32,770 nt of DNA from Fundicoccus ignavus (GTDB taxonomy: Bacteria; Bacillota; Bacilli; Lactobacillales; Aerococcaceae), in contig NZ_WJQT01000024.1 in the NCBI RefSeq assembly GCF_009659375.1, positions 1 through 32,770 of the forward strand. Direction: 5' to 3'. This document shows, piece after piece, positions 19,682 through 27,080 of this stretch. Position 1 is the first letter of the stretch; every line of letters begins with the position of its first letter. The position numbers and the translations under genes are program-made. Below the pieces are notes generated by a model. The model worked only from the letters and a program-made list of their open reading frames with translations. It ran no database searches and was not told where the DNA came from.

Positions 19682-19958
19682 ATTTTAAATTCTGTTTAGC
19701 AGCATAATTTGATTATATCGTTTTACTTTTGTTGGAATATTTAACGTAGATCAGCTAATTGTTTTCCATAGCGGTACAAAGGGCAATCGGCGTAGCTTGG
19801 TGTGACTTTGAGCGCAGCGAATTAGACACACCCTAGCCGATTGAGCTGGAAAAGCACGAACGTCAGTGAGGCTTTGAAAGCGACCTCCGCCTTGGAAAAC
19901 AATCAGCTGAACGTAGTATAAAGCTTAATAAATCAACAAAAAACTTATAAACCCTTAT
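19660..19958 (-). repeat. Structured noncoding repeat element, copy C
   Basis: The best-formed copy, directly downstream of the rpmF terminator. Nested pairings: TTTTGTTG/CAACAAAA near the ends; TCAGCT/AGCTG; ATTGTTTTCCA/TGGAAAACAAT (19758-19768 with 19893-19903); GCGG/CCGC; CAATCGGC/GCCGATTG (19784-19791 with 19836-19843); GGTGTG/CACACC (19799-19804 with 19827-19832). Its right end shares ATAAATCAACA and CTTATA..CCCTTAT with copy A. It is followed on the minus strand by a terminator-like hairpin. Confidence 0.72.
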
Positions 19959-19962
19959 ACTA

Positions 19963-19992
19963 TAAAAAAAACCGCGCACTAGGCTACGGTTT
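19963..19992 (-). terminator. Terminator after rpmF
   Basis: On the minus strand AACCG-TA-GC pairs with GC-G-CGGTT around a CTAGT loop (19991-19970), followed by eight T. It lies 11 bases after the rpmF stop codon. Confidence 0.8.
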
Positions 19993-20002
19993 AATAACTT
20001 AA

Positions 20003-20179
20003 TTATTTTACTTCGACAACTTGTTTGCCGTCGTAGTATCCACATGATGAACATACACGGTGGCTTAATTTTAATTCACCACATTCAGGACAATTGTTCA
20101 TTCCTGGGACTTCTAATTTAAAATGTGTACGACGTTTTCTCTTAGATGCTTTAGATGTTTTTCTTTTTGGTACTGCCAT
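20003..20179 (-). CDS. rpmF: 50S ribosomal protein L32 (zinc-binding form)
   Basis: A 58-residue ribosomal protein, short enough to be missed by length filters. It begins [17 protein letters not shown], the L32 signature. It carries two C-x2-C pairs at Cys30/Cys33 and Cys43/Cys46, so it is the zinc-ribbon (C+) form. CAGGAGGTG lies just upstream of the ATG. It follows yceD by 41 bp, the usual yceD-rpmF pair, and is closed by its own terminator. Confidence 0.97.
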   Translation of the reverse strand: MAVPKRKTSKASKRKRRTHFKLEVPGMNNCPECGELKLSHRVCSSCGYYDGKQVVEVK

Positions 20180-20220
20180 TTCTTACACCTCCTGATTATA
20201 TTTGGGTTGTAGATAATGAA

Positions 20221-20763
20221 CTATTCATTATCTAGTTTTAGCGTTTTTAAGGCTTCAAAGCGTGGATCTACCGATTCAACTTGTTCTTCAACTTTTTGAG
20301 CATGGTATGCTTCCTCTGTAACGACTGTCCAATTATTACCTGACGGCATCGCACCGTTTTCTTCATCGGGCGCAATGACACGGATGGGCATATTTAATAA
20401 TAGCGCATCTATGACAGCCGCGTCGAGGTCAATATAATCGAATTCAAGTTCGATTGCGGTTTCCTCGTAATCTTCAGCATTATACGCTTGTCCTGGTAAA
20501 AAATAACGCTCACGAATCGGAACTGATATTTCAACTGGGACAGGTTTCAGACTGCGGCTTGATGGTAAAGTTATCACTGTTGTAAGTTGACAGTGTAAGA
20601 CAATATCTTGTTCATAAGGGACGAAATATCCGACCACACGAACGGGGTCCATATGGATAATCGAATCATCTCTCAGTTTGATTTGATCAAATAGCGACAA
20701 TTCTACATCTAAATTGAGTAGATCGTCTTTATGTTCTCGAATCTGTCTAATCGTCCATTTCAT
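20221..20763 (-). CDS. yceD: YceD/DUF177 family protein (YlbN)
   Basis: A 180-residue acidic protein of the DUF177 family, linked in bacteria and plastids to 23S rRNA accumulation and nearly always encoded next to rpmF, as here. Visible family features are the N-terminal MKWTIRQIREHKDD, the central VVGYFVPYEQDIVLHCQLTT and the ELEFDYIDLDAAVIDALLLNMP segment. RBS AGAGGTGATAAT. It is transcribed with rpmF from a consensus promoter 30 bases upstream. Confidence 0.9.
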   Translation of the reverse strand: MKWTIRQIREHKDDLLNLDVELSLFDQIKLRDDSIIHMDPVRVVGYFVPYEQDIVLHCQLTTVITLPSSRSLKPVPVEISVPIRERYFLPGQAYNAEDYEETAIELEFDYIDLDAAVIDALLLNMPIRVIAPDEENGAMPSGNNWTVVTEEAYHAQKVEEQVESVDPRFEALKTLKLDNE

Positions 20764-20790
20764 ATTATCACCTCTAAAACGACAAACTAA

Positions 20791-20819
20791 ATTATACTTA
20801 ACTTAAGCATTGTTGTCAA
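20791..20819 (-). promoter_or_regulatory. Consensus sigma-A promoter of yceD-rpmF
   Basis: Exact TTGACA (20819-20814), 17-base spacer, exact TATAAT (20796-20791), minus strand. This is the only fully consensus promoter in the window, in keeping with high expression of a ribosomal protein gene. Confidence 0.9.
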
Positions 20820-20860
20820 TCTTTCCTATCAATTTATTCTAACATTCCTAGACAATTTTT

Positions 20861-22072
20861 TTATGTTACTTGAATAGGATACTTGCTGTAATTTTGTTCT
20901 TCAATAGTCACACGTGGATTTAAACATAGTATACGATCTGCCCGTATAGTTAAATCATAACGTTCTTCATACGCTTGAGTAAAGTTACTAAACAAGTCTA
21001 AATTAGGTTCTTCTCGCAAAGCTTTCAACACTTTTCTACCTTGTGGTCGGTAACCTAAAACTCTTACGGCAGGTTGTACTGCCATCTTCTCACGATAATA
21101 TTCCCATTCTTCGTAACTTATATTCAATAGCACTGCCATTAATATACGTTGAATTGAAGATTGTGTCCACCTTTTTGATACTAAAGATGCTCTGAATTCT
21201 GAAAATGTTCGAGCCTCATTTACTTTTTTTAAAAGTAAATACTCCAAGCCTTCTTTAATGCCAAATACTTGCCGTAATGATTCGGCTGTATGGCAGTTCA
21301 ATTGATAGTGCAACAAAGGCCAATAATCCTCCCAACGGACCGCTGTCCGCTCTTTAAACGCCGTTAAAGTTTTTATTGGAATAGATTGAATGGCTAATTT
21401 TCCATTCCACCAAGCTTGGCGAATCTGACTTCCACTTAAAATGCCTACGTCCTGATTCTCAAAACGAACTGTTTCACTTGATGAAGTAATCGTATTGATA
21501 CGCGGTATTGCAACAACTTCCATCGGATGCTCCAATTGAAGATTCGCCAGCATATACTGAATTCCCAGCAAATGATTGGCACTACCTGGATCGAAGCCCC
21601 AATCAGCGATGTTGCTTTTCTCTTTAATATCATCGATTGCTACTTGCATTGCAGCAGCATAGCTAATCCCAGTTTTAAGATGGCGTTGAATCGCGTCTTG
21701 TATCTCATCAAAGTGTTCTTTGTACCATTTTACATAAGCTAGTATAGCGTCACTCTTTGCAGTTTCTGTTCCAAACACTATCGTTTCACAACCAACTTTA
21801 GACAGCAACTCCACACCAATTTGCGCGAAGTAATCAGCAGACTGCATACTCGCTAAGAGAGGAAGTTCTAGCACTAAATCAGCCCCATATTCGAGAGCTA
21901 ATTGGCTTCTTTGCCATTTAGTTAAAATAGCAAATTCTCCCCTTTGAACAACATTGCCACTCATTAAAACAACTAGTACATCAGCTTGCGTTTGAAGCTT
22001 TGCTTGTTGAAGTTGATAATGATGTCCATGATGAAAAGGATTATATTCGGTAATAATTCCTACAATTTTCAT
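20861..22072 (-). CDS. tmcAL: tRNA(Met) cytidine acetate ligase TmcAL (YlbM)
   Basis: Forms N4-acetylcytidine at the wobble position of elongator tRNA-Met from acetate and ATP. The 403-residue protein has the nucleotidyltransferase start VGIITEYNPFHHGHHYQL (HxGH-type motif at about 17-20), VLVVLMSGNVVQRGEFAI near 33-50 and a C-terminal helical part with VRVLGYRPQGRKVL. It lies at the end of the yqe operon and next to yceD, matching the ylbM-ylbN-rpmF order of Bacillus. RBS TTTGGAGGAG. Confidence 0.93.
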   Translation of the reverse strand: MKIVGIITEYNPFHHGHHYQLQQAKLQTQADVLVVLMSGNVVQRGEFAILTKWQRSQLALEYGADLVLELPLLASMQSADYFAQIGVELLSKVGCETIVFGTETAKSDAILAYVKWYKEHFDEIQDAIQRHLKTGISYAAAMQVAIDDIKEKSNIADWGFDPGSANHLLGIQYMLANLQLEHPMEVVAIPRINTITSSSETVRFENQDVGILSGSQIRQAWWNGKLAIQSIPIKTLTAFKERTAVRWEDYWPLLHYQLNCHTAESLRQVFGIKEGLEYLLLKKVNEARTFSEFRASLVSKRWTQSSIQRILMAVLLNISYEEWEYYREKMAVQPAVRVLGYRPQGRKVLKALREEPNLDLFSNFTQAYEERYDLTIRADRILCLNPRVTIEEQNYSKYPIQVT

Positions 22073-22098
22073 CTAAACTCCTCCAAACATCGCAATCG

Positions 22099-22848
22099 TT
22101 ATTTAACACATCTAAAAAACCAACGGTCGGTTTCTTTATCTTTTCGTTTATGGTAAAGGCTGGCTCCATAATCAACCAACACTTCAATTTTATCAGATTC
22201 AAAACCAGCGGCTATCAATGCCTTTAAATAAATTTCTAAAGGATAAGTTCGCTCTGTTAATTCAACATCCACACGTTTATATTGCAGCGTTTCAGTTTGC
22301 TCAAACACCGTTAAATAATGATTAACTTTATTTTGACCTAGAGTCGACTCACTATCCCAAAGAATTGCTGCCGTTTCATCACTGTCAAAATAATTAAAGC
22401 CATCAAACACTTCATTAATTTGATACGGTGTCCAAACATCAAATAACAGTGTACCACCTGCTTGTAATCGCTGATACATCTCCGACAAAGCTTGACCAAC
22501 TTGAGTCACATTCTCTAGAAAACACAAAGAATCTGCGTAGCAAGTCACTAAATTAAAGTCTTGATCTAAGTTTGACATATCCAACATATCGCCCACTCGA
22601 TAATCAATTGTTTGTGCATCGCCCTGCTCCTTCTTGGCGATTTTCAACATGTTCTCATCAATATCAACGGCAGTTATGCTACCGACGAAAGGCGCAAGTA
22701 GTTGAGTGAACCAGCCAGTACCACAGGCAACGTCTAAAACTTTTTTTGGTTGTTTATTTAAAGAATTCAATGTGAAATCTAGCCAAGCTTCATAAGCGTC
22801 TAATTCATTAAAACGATCATAAATATGGGCTATTTCAGCAAAACTCAT
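22099..22848 (-). CDS. SAM-dependent methyltransferase (YqeM-like)
   Basis: A class I methyltransferase of 249 residues with the SAM-binding VLDVACGTGWFTQL near 41, acidic loop AVDIDENML near 62, and VTCYADSLCFLEN near 100. The target is unknown; the gene sits between rsfS and tmcAL as yqeM does in Bacillus, which suggests a role in translation. The start is set at ATG 22848, whose ATGA overlaps the rsfS stop by four bases; a longer frame begins at 22896 inside rsfS, but the family sequence begins at MSFAEIAHIYDRFN. Confidence 0.88.
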   Translation of the reverse strand: MSFAEIAHIYDRFNELDAYEAWLDFTLNSLNKQPKKVLDVACGTGWFTQLLAPFVGSITAVDIDENMLKIAKKEQGDAQTIDYRVGDMLDMSNLDQDFNLVTCYADSLCFLENVTQVGQALSEMYQRLQAGGTLLFDVWTPYQINEVFDGFNYFDSDETAAILWDSESTLGQNKVNHYLTVFEQTETLQYKRVDVELTERTYPLEIYLKALIAAGFESDKIEVLVDYGASLYHKRKDKETDRWFFRCVK

Positions 22849-23210
22849 TCGCCTGTTACCCATTCTGCTACATCTACTAATGGGGCATCTTTCCAAACTT
22901 TTTCTAAGTTATAATGCGCACGCTCTGAATAATAGAAGACATGCACGATGATATCGTATAAGTCGATTAAAATCCATTTCCCGCCATCTTTACCTTCAAC
23001 GTTTTTAACCGCAATATTCGCTTCTTCAGCTGCATCAACAATTGATTCAACAATTGCGCCTAATTGCTTTTCGTTACTTGCATGAGTGACCATGAAATAA
23101 TCAGCTAATGGTGTTAATTGCTCAACATCCATCACCATAATATCTTGAGCTAAACGGTCATCGGCCGCTTTTACGACTACTTCTAATTTTTCTAAATTAC
23201 TTAATGTCAT
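22845..23210 (-). CDS. rsfS: Ribosomal silencing factor RsfS
   Basis: Binds L14 on the 50S subunit and blocks 30S joining when nutrients are scarce. The 121-residue protein has the family core: DIMVMDVEQLTPLADYFMVTHASNEKQLGAIV (about 19-50) and the C-terminal GGKWILIDLYDIIVHVFYYSERAHYNLEKVW. It overlaps yqeK and the methyltransferase by four bases on either side, indicating translational coupling. Confidence 0.96.
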   Translation of the reverse strand: MTLSNLEKLEVVVKAADDRLAQDIMVMDVEQLTPLADYFMVTHASNEKQLGAIVESIVDAAEEANIAVKNVEGKDGGKWILIDLYDIIVHVFYYSERAHYNLEKVWKDAPLVDVAEWVTGE

Positions 23211-23821
23211 ATTCTCTCCTCACTGAACATTTTCTGTTCAATCCAAGCATTATAAATATCGATTGTGCCTGGAAAAATTATTACTCTTTGTTTTATTAAA
23301 TATTTAATCGTCTCCGTCATTTTAAACTCGCAAGCTTTATCTAAGCTTTCATTTGTTAATTGACGCGCTTTTTCTACACCTTTAAAGTTTCGGCCTGGCT
23401 CAATATAATCAGCCATATAAAGAATTTTCGCTAATTGGTCCATCTCGAACCAACCAATCGTATGCCCAGCAATGGCATTGAGCATAGATTGATTATTACA
23501 TCCAAATTGGTCTTTACACAATTGAGCAGCTGCTGGACCGTGCCAAATGTTATCATTAGCCAACTTTAATTCTTCATTAGGCCAGAATTTAAGCGCCAAC
23601 TCTAGCATAGAATCTGCTGGCATTTCTTTCGCAAAATCATGCATTAAAGCAACAACACTAACTGTTTCTAAATCTGCATCTAGCTTTTCTGCTAATGATA
23701 AAGCAGTGCTCTCAACACGTAAAACATGCTCAAAACGACTAGGTTTTATCGTTTGGCGTAGCTGATCGACTAACGATTCTCTCGAACAATTAATCAGGCC
23801 ATGCGTATATTCGATTGGCAT
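23207..23821 (-). CDS. yqeK: HD-domain hydrolase YqeK (Ap4A hydrolase family)
   Basis: A 204-residue HD-domain metal-dependent hydrolase; characterised YqeK proteins split diadenosine tetraphosphate symmetrically to ADP. The metal site is visible as the first His in RFEHVLRVE near 33, HDFAKEMP near 62, HGPAAA near 94, HTIGWFEMD near 118, and the later DYIEPGR. It is co-encoded with nadD and rsfS as in most Firmicutes. RBS GAAGGGG. Confidence 0.93.
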   Translation of the reverse strand: MPIEYTHGLINCSRESLVDQLRQTIKPSRFEHVLRVESTALSLAEKLDADLETVSVVALMHDFAKEMPADSMLELALKFWPNEELKLANDNIWHGPAAAQLCKDQFGCNNQSMLNAIAGHTIGWFEMDQLAKILYMADYIEPGRNFKGVEKARQLTNESLDKACEFKMTETIKYLIKQRVIIFPGTIDIYNAWIEQKMFSEERI

Positions 23822-23836
23822 TTAAGCCCCTTCTTT

Positions 23837-24511
23837 CTACTTACTAGAATATAAATTGTGTTTCATTATATATTCTTCGACATCACGCGGTACTTGGTAG
23901 CGAATAGATTGTTCTAAATACACGCGTAATCGAATTTCAGTCGAACTAATATCTACTGAGGGAGAATCGACCCATAAAACTGGATACTTACTGTTATAAG
24001 GCATTTCTCCTGGACGACGAACTCCAACTAATTGGACAAGTTGAATCAATTCATCGATTTCACGCCAAGTGTGTAAGTCTCTTGCACTATCTTGACCAAT
24101 GATAAAGTAAAAATCAGATTCGGGAAATTCGGAAACAAAATGACGCATTGTGTCCACAGTATAATTTTTACCGCCTCGATTCACCTCATAAGGTTGCAAG
24201 CGGAATAACGGATTACCAGCGATAGCCTTCTGAGTCATTTGCAAACGATGTTGCGAAGCAATCGTGTCTTTTCCAGGTGCATGAGGTGGTTTTGCTGTTG
24301 GCATAAACCAAACTTCATCTAACTCTAATTGATTCCCTACTTGTTCTGCCATTAATAAATGTCCCAAATGTGGCGGATTAAACGTTCCTCCAAGAATACC
24401 TATACGATAACGACCAGATTGAGTCGGCTGCACAGCCTCTTGTGTAAAGGTAAAATTTTCTAGAGCTTCTTCCAAGGATAGAAAGCTTTTGCCTACTGTT
24501 TCAACTGTCAT
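23837..24511 (-). CDS. nadD: Nicotinate-nucleotide adenylyltransferase
   Basis: Joins nicotinate mononucleotide and ATP to deamido-NAD in NAD synthesis. The 224-residue enzyme carries GILGGTFNPPHLGHLLMAEQ (nucleotidyltransferase GxFxPxHxGH motif) near residues 38-57 and the C-terminal DISSTEIRLRV. Compared with Bacillus NadD it has about 33 extra N-terminal residues; the AAGGAG site nine bases before this ATG supports the longer form, and extended versions occur in other Lactobacillales. Confidence 0.95.
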   Translation of the reverse strand: MTVETVGKSFLSLEEALENFTFTQEAVQPTQSGRYRIGILGGTFNPPHLGHLLMAEQVGNQLELDEVWFMPTAKPPHAPGKDTIASQHRLQMTQKAIAGNPLFRLQPYEVNRGGKNYTVDTMRHFVSEFPESDFYFIIGQDSARDLHTWREIDELIQLVQLVGVRRPGEMPYNSKYPVLWVDSPSVDISSTEIRLRVYLEQSIRYQVPRDVEEYIMKHNLYSSK

Positions 24512-24524
24512 CTATACCGACTCC

Positions 24525-24842
24525 TTATGCTAATTTCGATACTACCTGACTAATTTTTTGATACTTTTCTCTGCTTGATGGACGATATAATACCGCTGTA
24601 TTTCCTACAGTTTGGATAACTAATGCATCAATCGCCTCTGCAATTGTTTCAGCTGCATCTTGAATTGTTTCAGAACTATTTTGTAGAATATTAAATTTAA
24701 TTAGTTCACGTTTTTCAATTGCCTCATCAACTTGCTGAATAAAAACTTCTGTTAAACCTAATTTTCCCATTTGAAAAATTGGTTTGTGGTTGTGTGATTC
24801 TTTACGCAAATATTTGCTTTGTGCTTTGGATAACTTTTCCAT
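24525..24842 (-). CDS. yhbY: YhbY/YqeI family RNA-binding protein (CRM domain)
   Basis: A 105-residue single CRM-domain protein that associates with pre-50S ribosomal particles. It has the leading LSKAQSKYLRKESHN helix, the GKLGLTEVFI motif (GxxG loop), a KRELIKF strand and IQTVGNTAVLYRPS near the end. It lies between yqeH and nadD, as in Bacillus yqeG-yqeH-aroE-yqeI-nadD, here without aroE. RBS AAGGAG. Confidence 0.95.
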   Translation of the reverse strand: MEKLSKAQSKYLRKESHNHKPIFQMGKLGLTEVFIQQVDEAIEKRELIKFNILQNSSETIQDAAETIAEAIDALVIQTVGNTAVLYRPSSREKYQKISQVVSKLA

Positions 24843-24861
24843 TTCGTGCTCCTTTTAACTT

Positions 24862-25977
24862 TTAAATAATCGCTTCTCGTATTGATAGCGCAACACCTTT
24901 AGGTGTCCAGATAACAATTTCCACAGGCTCATTAACCGTAAACCAACCTAATCCTGAAATCGCAACATCATAATCAGGTTTTAATTGGATGGTTCTAGAA
25001 ACCAACTCTGGGAAATTCTCTAATGTCTCTTTAAATGGTGGGCTTAATAATTCACCTCGATGCTTCAGATAAAACTCTTCAGCACCTTCTGTTTTAGTAC
25101 GATGTAAAGTTGCGTCTTTTGAAACATAATAAGTGAATGATGCTCGTTTACCACGAGTGAAGTCAACACGCGCTGCAGCTCCAATAAATATCGTTTGATC
25201 TGGATTTAATTGGAAAGTCATTGGCTTCAATGGTTTCGTTGGTAGTAATGTTTTAATTTCATCTCGATTTAAATAGTGAGCTAATTGAGTACGGTGAACG
25301 ATCCCTGGTGTATCAACAATTGCGTGCTCTTCAGTCAACGGAATTCTAATCATATCTAAAGTCGTTCCAGGATGGTTCGACGTTGTAATGATTTCCTTCT
25401 CGCCTCCGAAATAAGCAATTAGTTGATTGATTAAAGTCGACTTACCAACATTTGTGACACCTACAATATAAATATTCTTCGAAAGTACTGCTTTTTTAAT
25501 CAATTCAATTAATGGCTCTAATGTATGTTTTTTGTTAGCACTAATCAAGAATACATCTTCAGCTTGCAAACCGTTTTGATGAAGTACTTGTTTTAACCAA
25601 TGTTTGACACGATTTTCCTTCGTTACTTTTGGTAATAAATCAAATTTATTAGCAGCTACCACAATTGGTTGATTGCCAACAAAACGTCTAAGACCATTGA
25701 TTAAGCTACCTTCAACATCAAATATATCTACAACATTAATAATCAATGCATCTTCATCTTCTGAAATTGCACTTAATTTTTCTAAAAACACATCGTCATC
25801 AATGGTTAAATCTTGCAACTCATTGTAATGACGTAATCTAAAACATCTTTGGCAATAAAAATTACCATCATCCATCCCCTTAGCTAGTGCTGAAGCCGGT
25901 AAATAACCTGCTTCTGATGGATTTTCAGTTTGAATAACGGCTCCACAGCCGATACATTGGAATTCTTCCTTATTCAA
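24862..25977 (-). CDS. yqeH: Ribosome biogenesis GTPase YqeH
   Basis: A circularly permuted GTPase needed for 30S assembly. An N-terminal zinc finger (CIGCG and CQRCF) precedes the GTPase, in which the G4 motif NKFDLL lies before the P-loop GVTNVGKSTL and G3 DTPG, the permuted order. The start is taken as TTG at 25977, preceded by GGGGGA and overlapping the yqeG stop by eight bases; it leaves only a few residues before the zinc finger, as in Bacillus. A TTG at 26007 would add ten residues but has no RBS. Confidence 0.94.
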   Translation of the reverse strand: MNKEEFQCIGCGAVIQTENPSEAGYLPASALAKGMDDGNFYCQRCFRLRHYNELQDLTIDDDVFLEKLSAISEDEDALIINVVDIFDVEGSLINGLRRFVGNQPIVVAANKFDLLPKVTKENRVKHWLKQVLHQNGLQAEDVFLISANKKHTLEPLIELIKKAVLSKNIYIVGVTNVGKSTLINQLIAYFGGEKEIITTSNHPGTTLDMIRIPLTEEHAIVDTPGIVHRTQLAHYLNRDEIKTLLPTKPLKPMTFQLNPDQTIFIGAAARVDFTRGKRASFTYYVSKDATLHRTKTEGAEEFYLKHRGELLSPPFKETLENFPELVSRTIQLKPDYDVAISGLGWFTVNEPVEIVIWTPKGVALSIREAII

Positions 25978-26494
25978 GCTCGTTCCCCCAATTTCCTTTT
26001 CGGTCAATTTTAACTATTTTTAACGCAAATTTTTCTAACGTACGATTAAACCAAGTATAGATATTATCATTTTGCGCGATTGGTTTAACTAAGATGACAT
26101 CCAATCCAAAACGATTCGCACCAATAACATCTGTCATAACCTGATCTCCAATAACAACAATATTCTCATTAGGTGTCGCTAAATTATCGACAGCTATTTT
26201 GAAATTTTTTCTAAATGGCTTTAATGCTCCCGAAGTAAATGGCAAATCCAAAGGGTCTGCAACTTTAGCTACACGATTAAAATTATTATTTGATAACAAA
26301 TATACTTTTATACCAGATTCTCTTAAATCAGTAATCCAGTCCGCCATTTCTTCTGTGTGCTCCCATTGATTCCATGCAATCAATGTATTATCTAAATCAA
26401 CTATCGCAGCACGATAGCCATGTTTTAATAAATCCAATCCTTTAATCGAATAGATTGAATTAATTGTCCAAGTCGGGTTGATATAACGCTTCAT
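25970..26494 (-). CDS. yqeG: HAD-superfamily phosphatase YqeG
   Basis: A 174-residue HAD subfamily IIIA phosphatase (PGP1-like). Motif I is VDLDNTLIAW with nucleophile Asp near 34; motif II is in YLLSNNN near 82; the later GDQVMTDVIGANRFG near 125 is motif III/IV. No substrate is established for bacterial YqeG. It is the first gene of the yqe operon, behind an extended -10 promoter. Confidence 0.92.
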   Translation of the reverse strand: MKRYINPTWTINSIYSIKGLDLLKHGYRAAIVDLDNTLIAWNQWEHTEEMADWITDLRESGIKVYLLSNNNFNRVAKVADPLDLPFTSGALKPFRKNFKIAVDNLATPNENIVVIGDQVMTDVIGANRFGLDVILVKPIAQNDNIYTWFNRTLEKFALKIVKIDRKGNWGNELE

Positions 26495-26545
26495 TCTTTC
26501 TCCTTTAGCTTCTACTCACGGTATTATTAAATAATATGCATTGCT

Positions 26546-26573
26546 ATTATAACACAATCCAACAATGCTTGAA
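26546..26573 (-). promoter_or_regulatory. Promoter of the yqeG operon (extended -10)
   Basis: Minus strand TTCAAG (26573-26568), 16-base spacer ending TGT, consensus TATAAT (26551-26546). The weak -35 is compensated by the TGn extension. Confidence 0.65.
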
Positions 26574-26634
26574 TGATTTGTTCACTTCTCTAACGTTTCT
26601 TAGGATATTTTTAATTTCAATGTATTGATCGCAT

Positions 26635-26661
26635 AAAAAAAGCTTCTTCATCCGAAGAAGC
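26635..26661 (-). terminator. Terminator after the YkuJ-like gene
   Basis: Perfect 8-bp stem GCTTCTTC/GAAGAAGC with a GGAT loop on the minus strand, followed by seven T. Confidence 0.9.
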
Positions 26662-26682
26662 ATAAATGATTCGTCTTGATTA

Positions 26683-26910
26683 TTAACCTAATAAATCAAA
26701 TATTTCCATTGCAACTAAATCAATGTCATCAAATCTAAATACAGTTCCAGTTGCGCTTTCAGTCATTTCAAAAGCGTCACTTTCAGTAATGTAAGCAACC
26801 TGACATTTTTCAACACCGTCTAACTCAAAACGTCTAACCTCAGTTTCATTAGCCGTATTTGTCATCGCTTCAAGTCTTTGGATAATTCCAGTTAAAACAG
26901 ATGGTTTCAT
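26683..26910 (-). CDS. DUF1797 family protein (YkuJ-like)
   Basis: A 75-residue small cytoplasmic protein resembling Bacillus YkuJ: an N-terminal helix LTGIIQRLEAM, a beta-rich middle and the conserved end FRFDDIDLVAMEIFDLL. Its function is unknown. The start is ATG 26910, seven bases after GAGAGGA; an in-frame start at 26955 would lie upstream of the predicted transcription start (TTGATG 26962-26957, 18-base spacer, TATACT 26938-26933). It is a single-gene unit with its own terminator. Confidence 0.85.
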   Translation of the reverse strand: MKPSVLTGIIQRLEAMTNTANETEVRRFELDGVEKCQVAYITESDAFEMTESATGTVFRFDDIDLVAMEIFDLLG

Positions 26911-26932
26911 CGAATTTTCCTCTCTATATTCA

Positions 26933-26962
26933 AGTATACAGCCCTCATCAATCATTCATCAA
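26933..26962 (-). promoter_or_regulatory. Predicted promoter of the YkuJ-like gene
   Basis: TTGATG (26962-26957), 18-base spacer, TATACT (26938-26933), minus strand, placing the start about 15 bases upstream of the ATG. Confidence 0.5.
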
Positions 26963-27080
26963 CAAAATCATGATTTCCTTCAAAATATGGACCATAATCT
27001 AATATGCTTATTGATAAAATTTATAAACATACTTTTTATATAGTCTTATCCTAACAAATTCAACTGAAATTGCAAGAAAA

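Noticed and set aside
16390..19958. CRISPR array or insertion sequence as an explanation of the repeats
   Set aside because: There are only three long diverged copies with no spacer periodicity, and no transposase gene or obvious target duplications are visible.
19863..20054. A 63-residue minus-strand frame across rpmF's end and copy C
   Set aside because: It runs out of frame through the end of rpmF, its terminator and the repeat; no start site support.
27003..27033. Possible terminator after the beta-hydroxyacid dehydrogenase
   Set aside because: A 10-bp AT-rich stem with two G-U pairs exists, but there is no T-run, so termination here is not supported.
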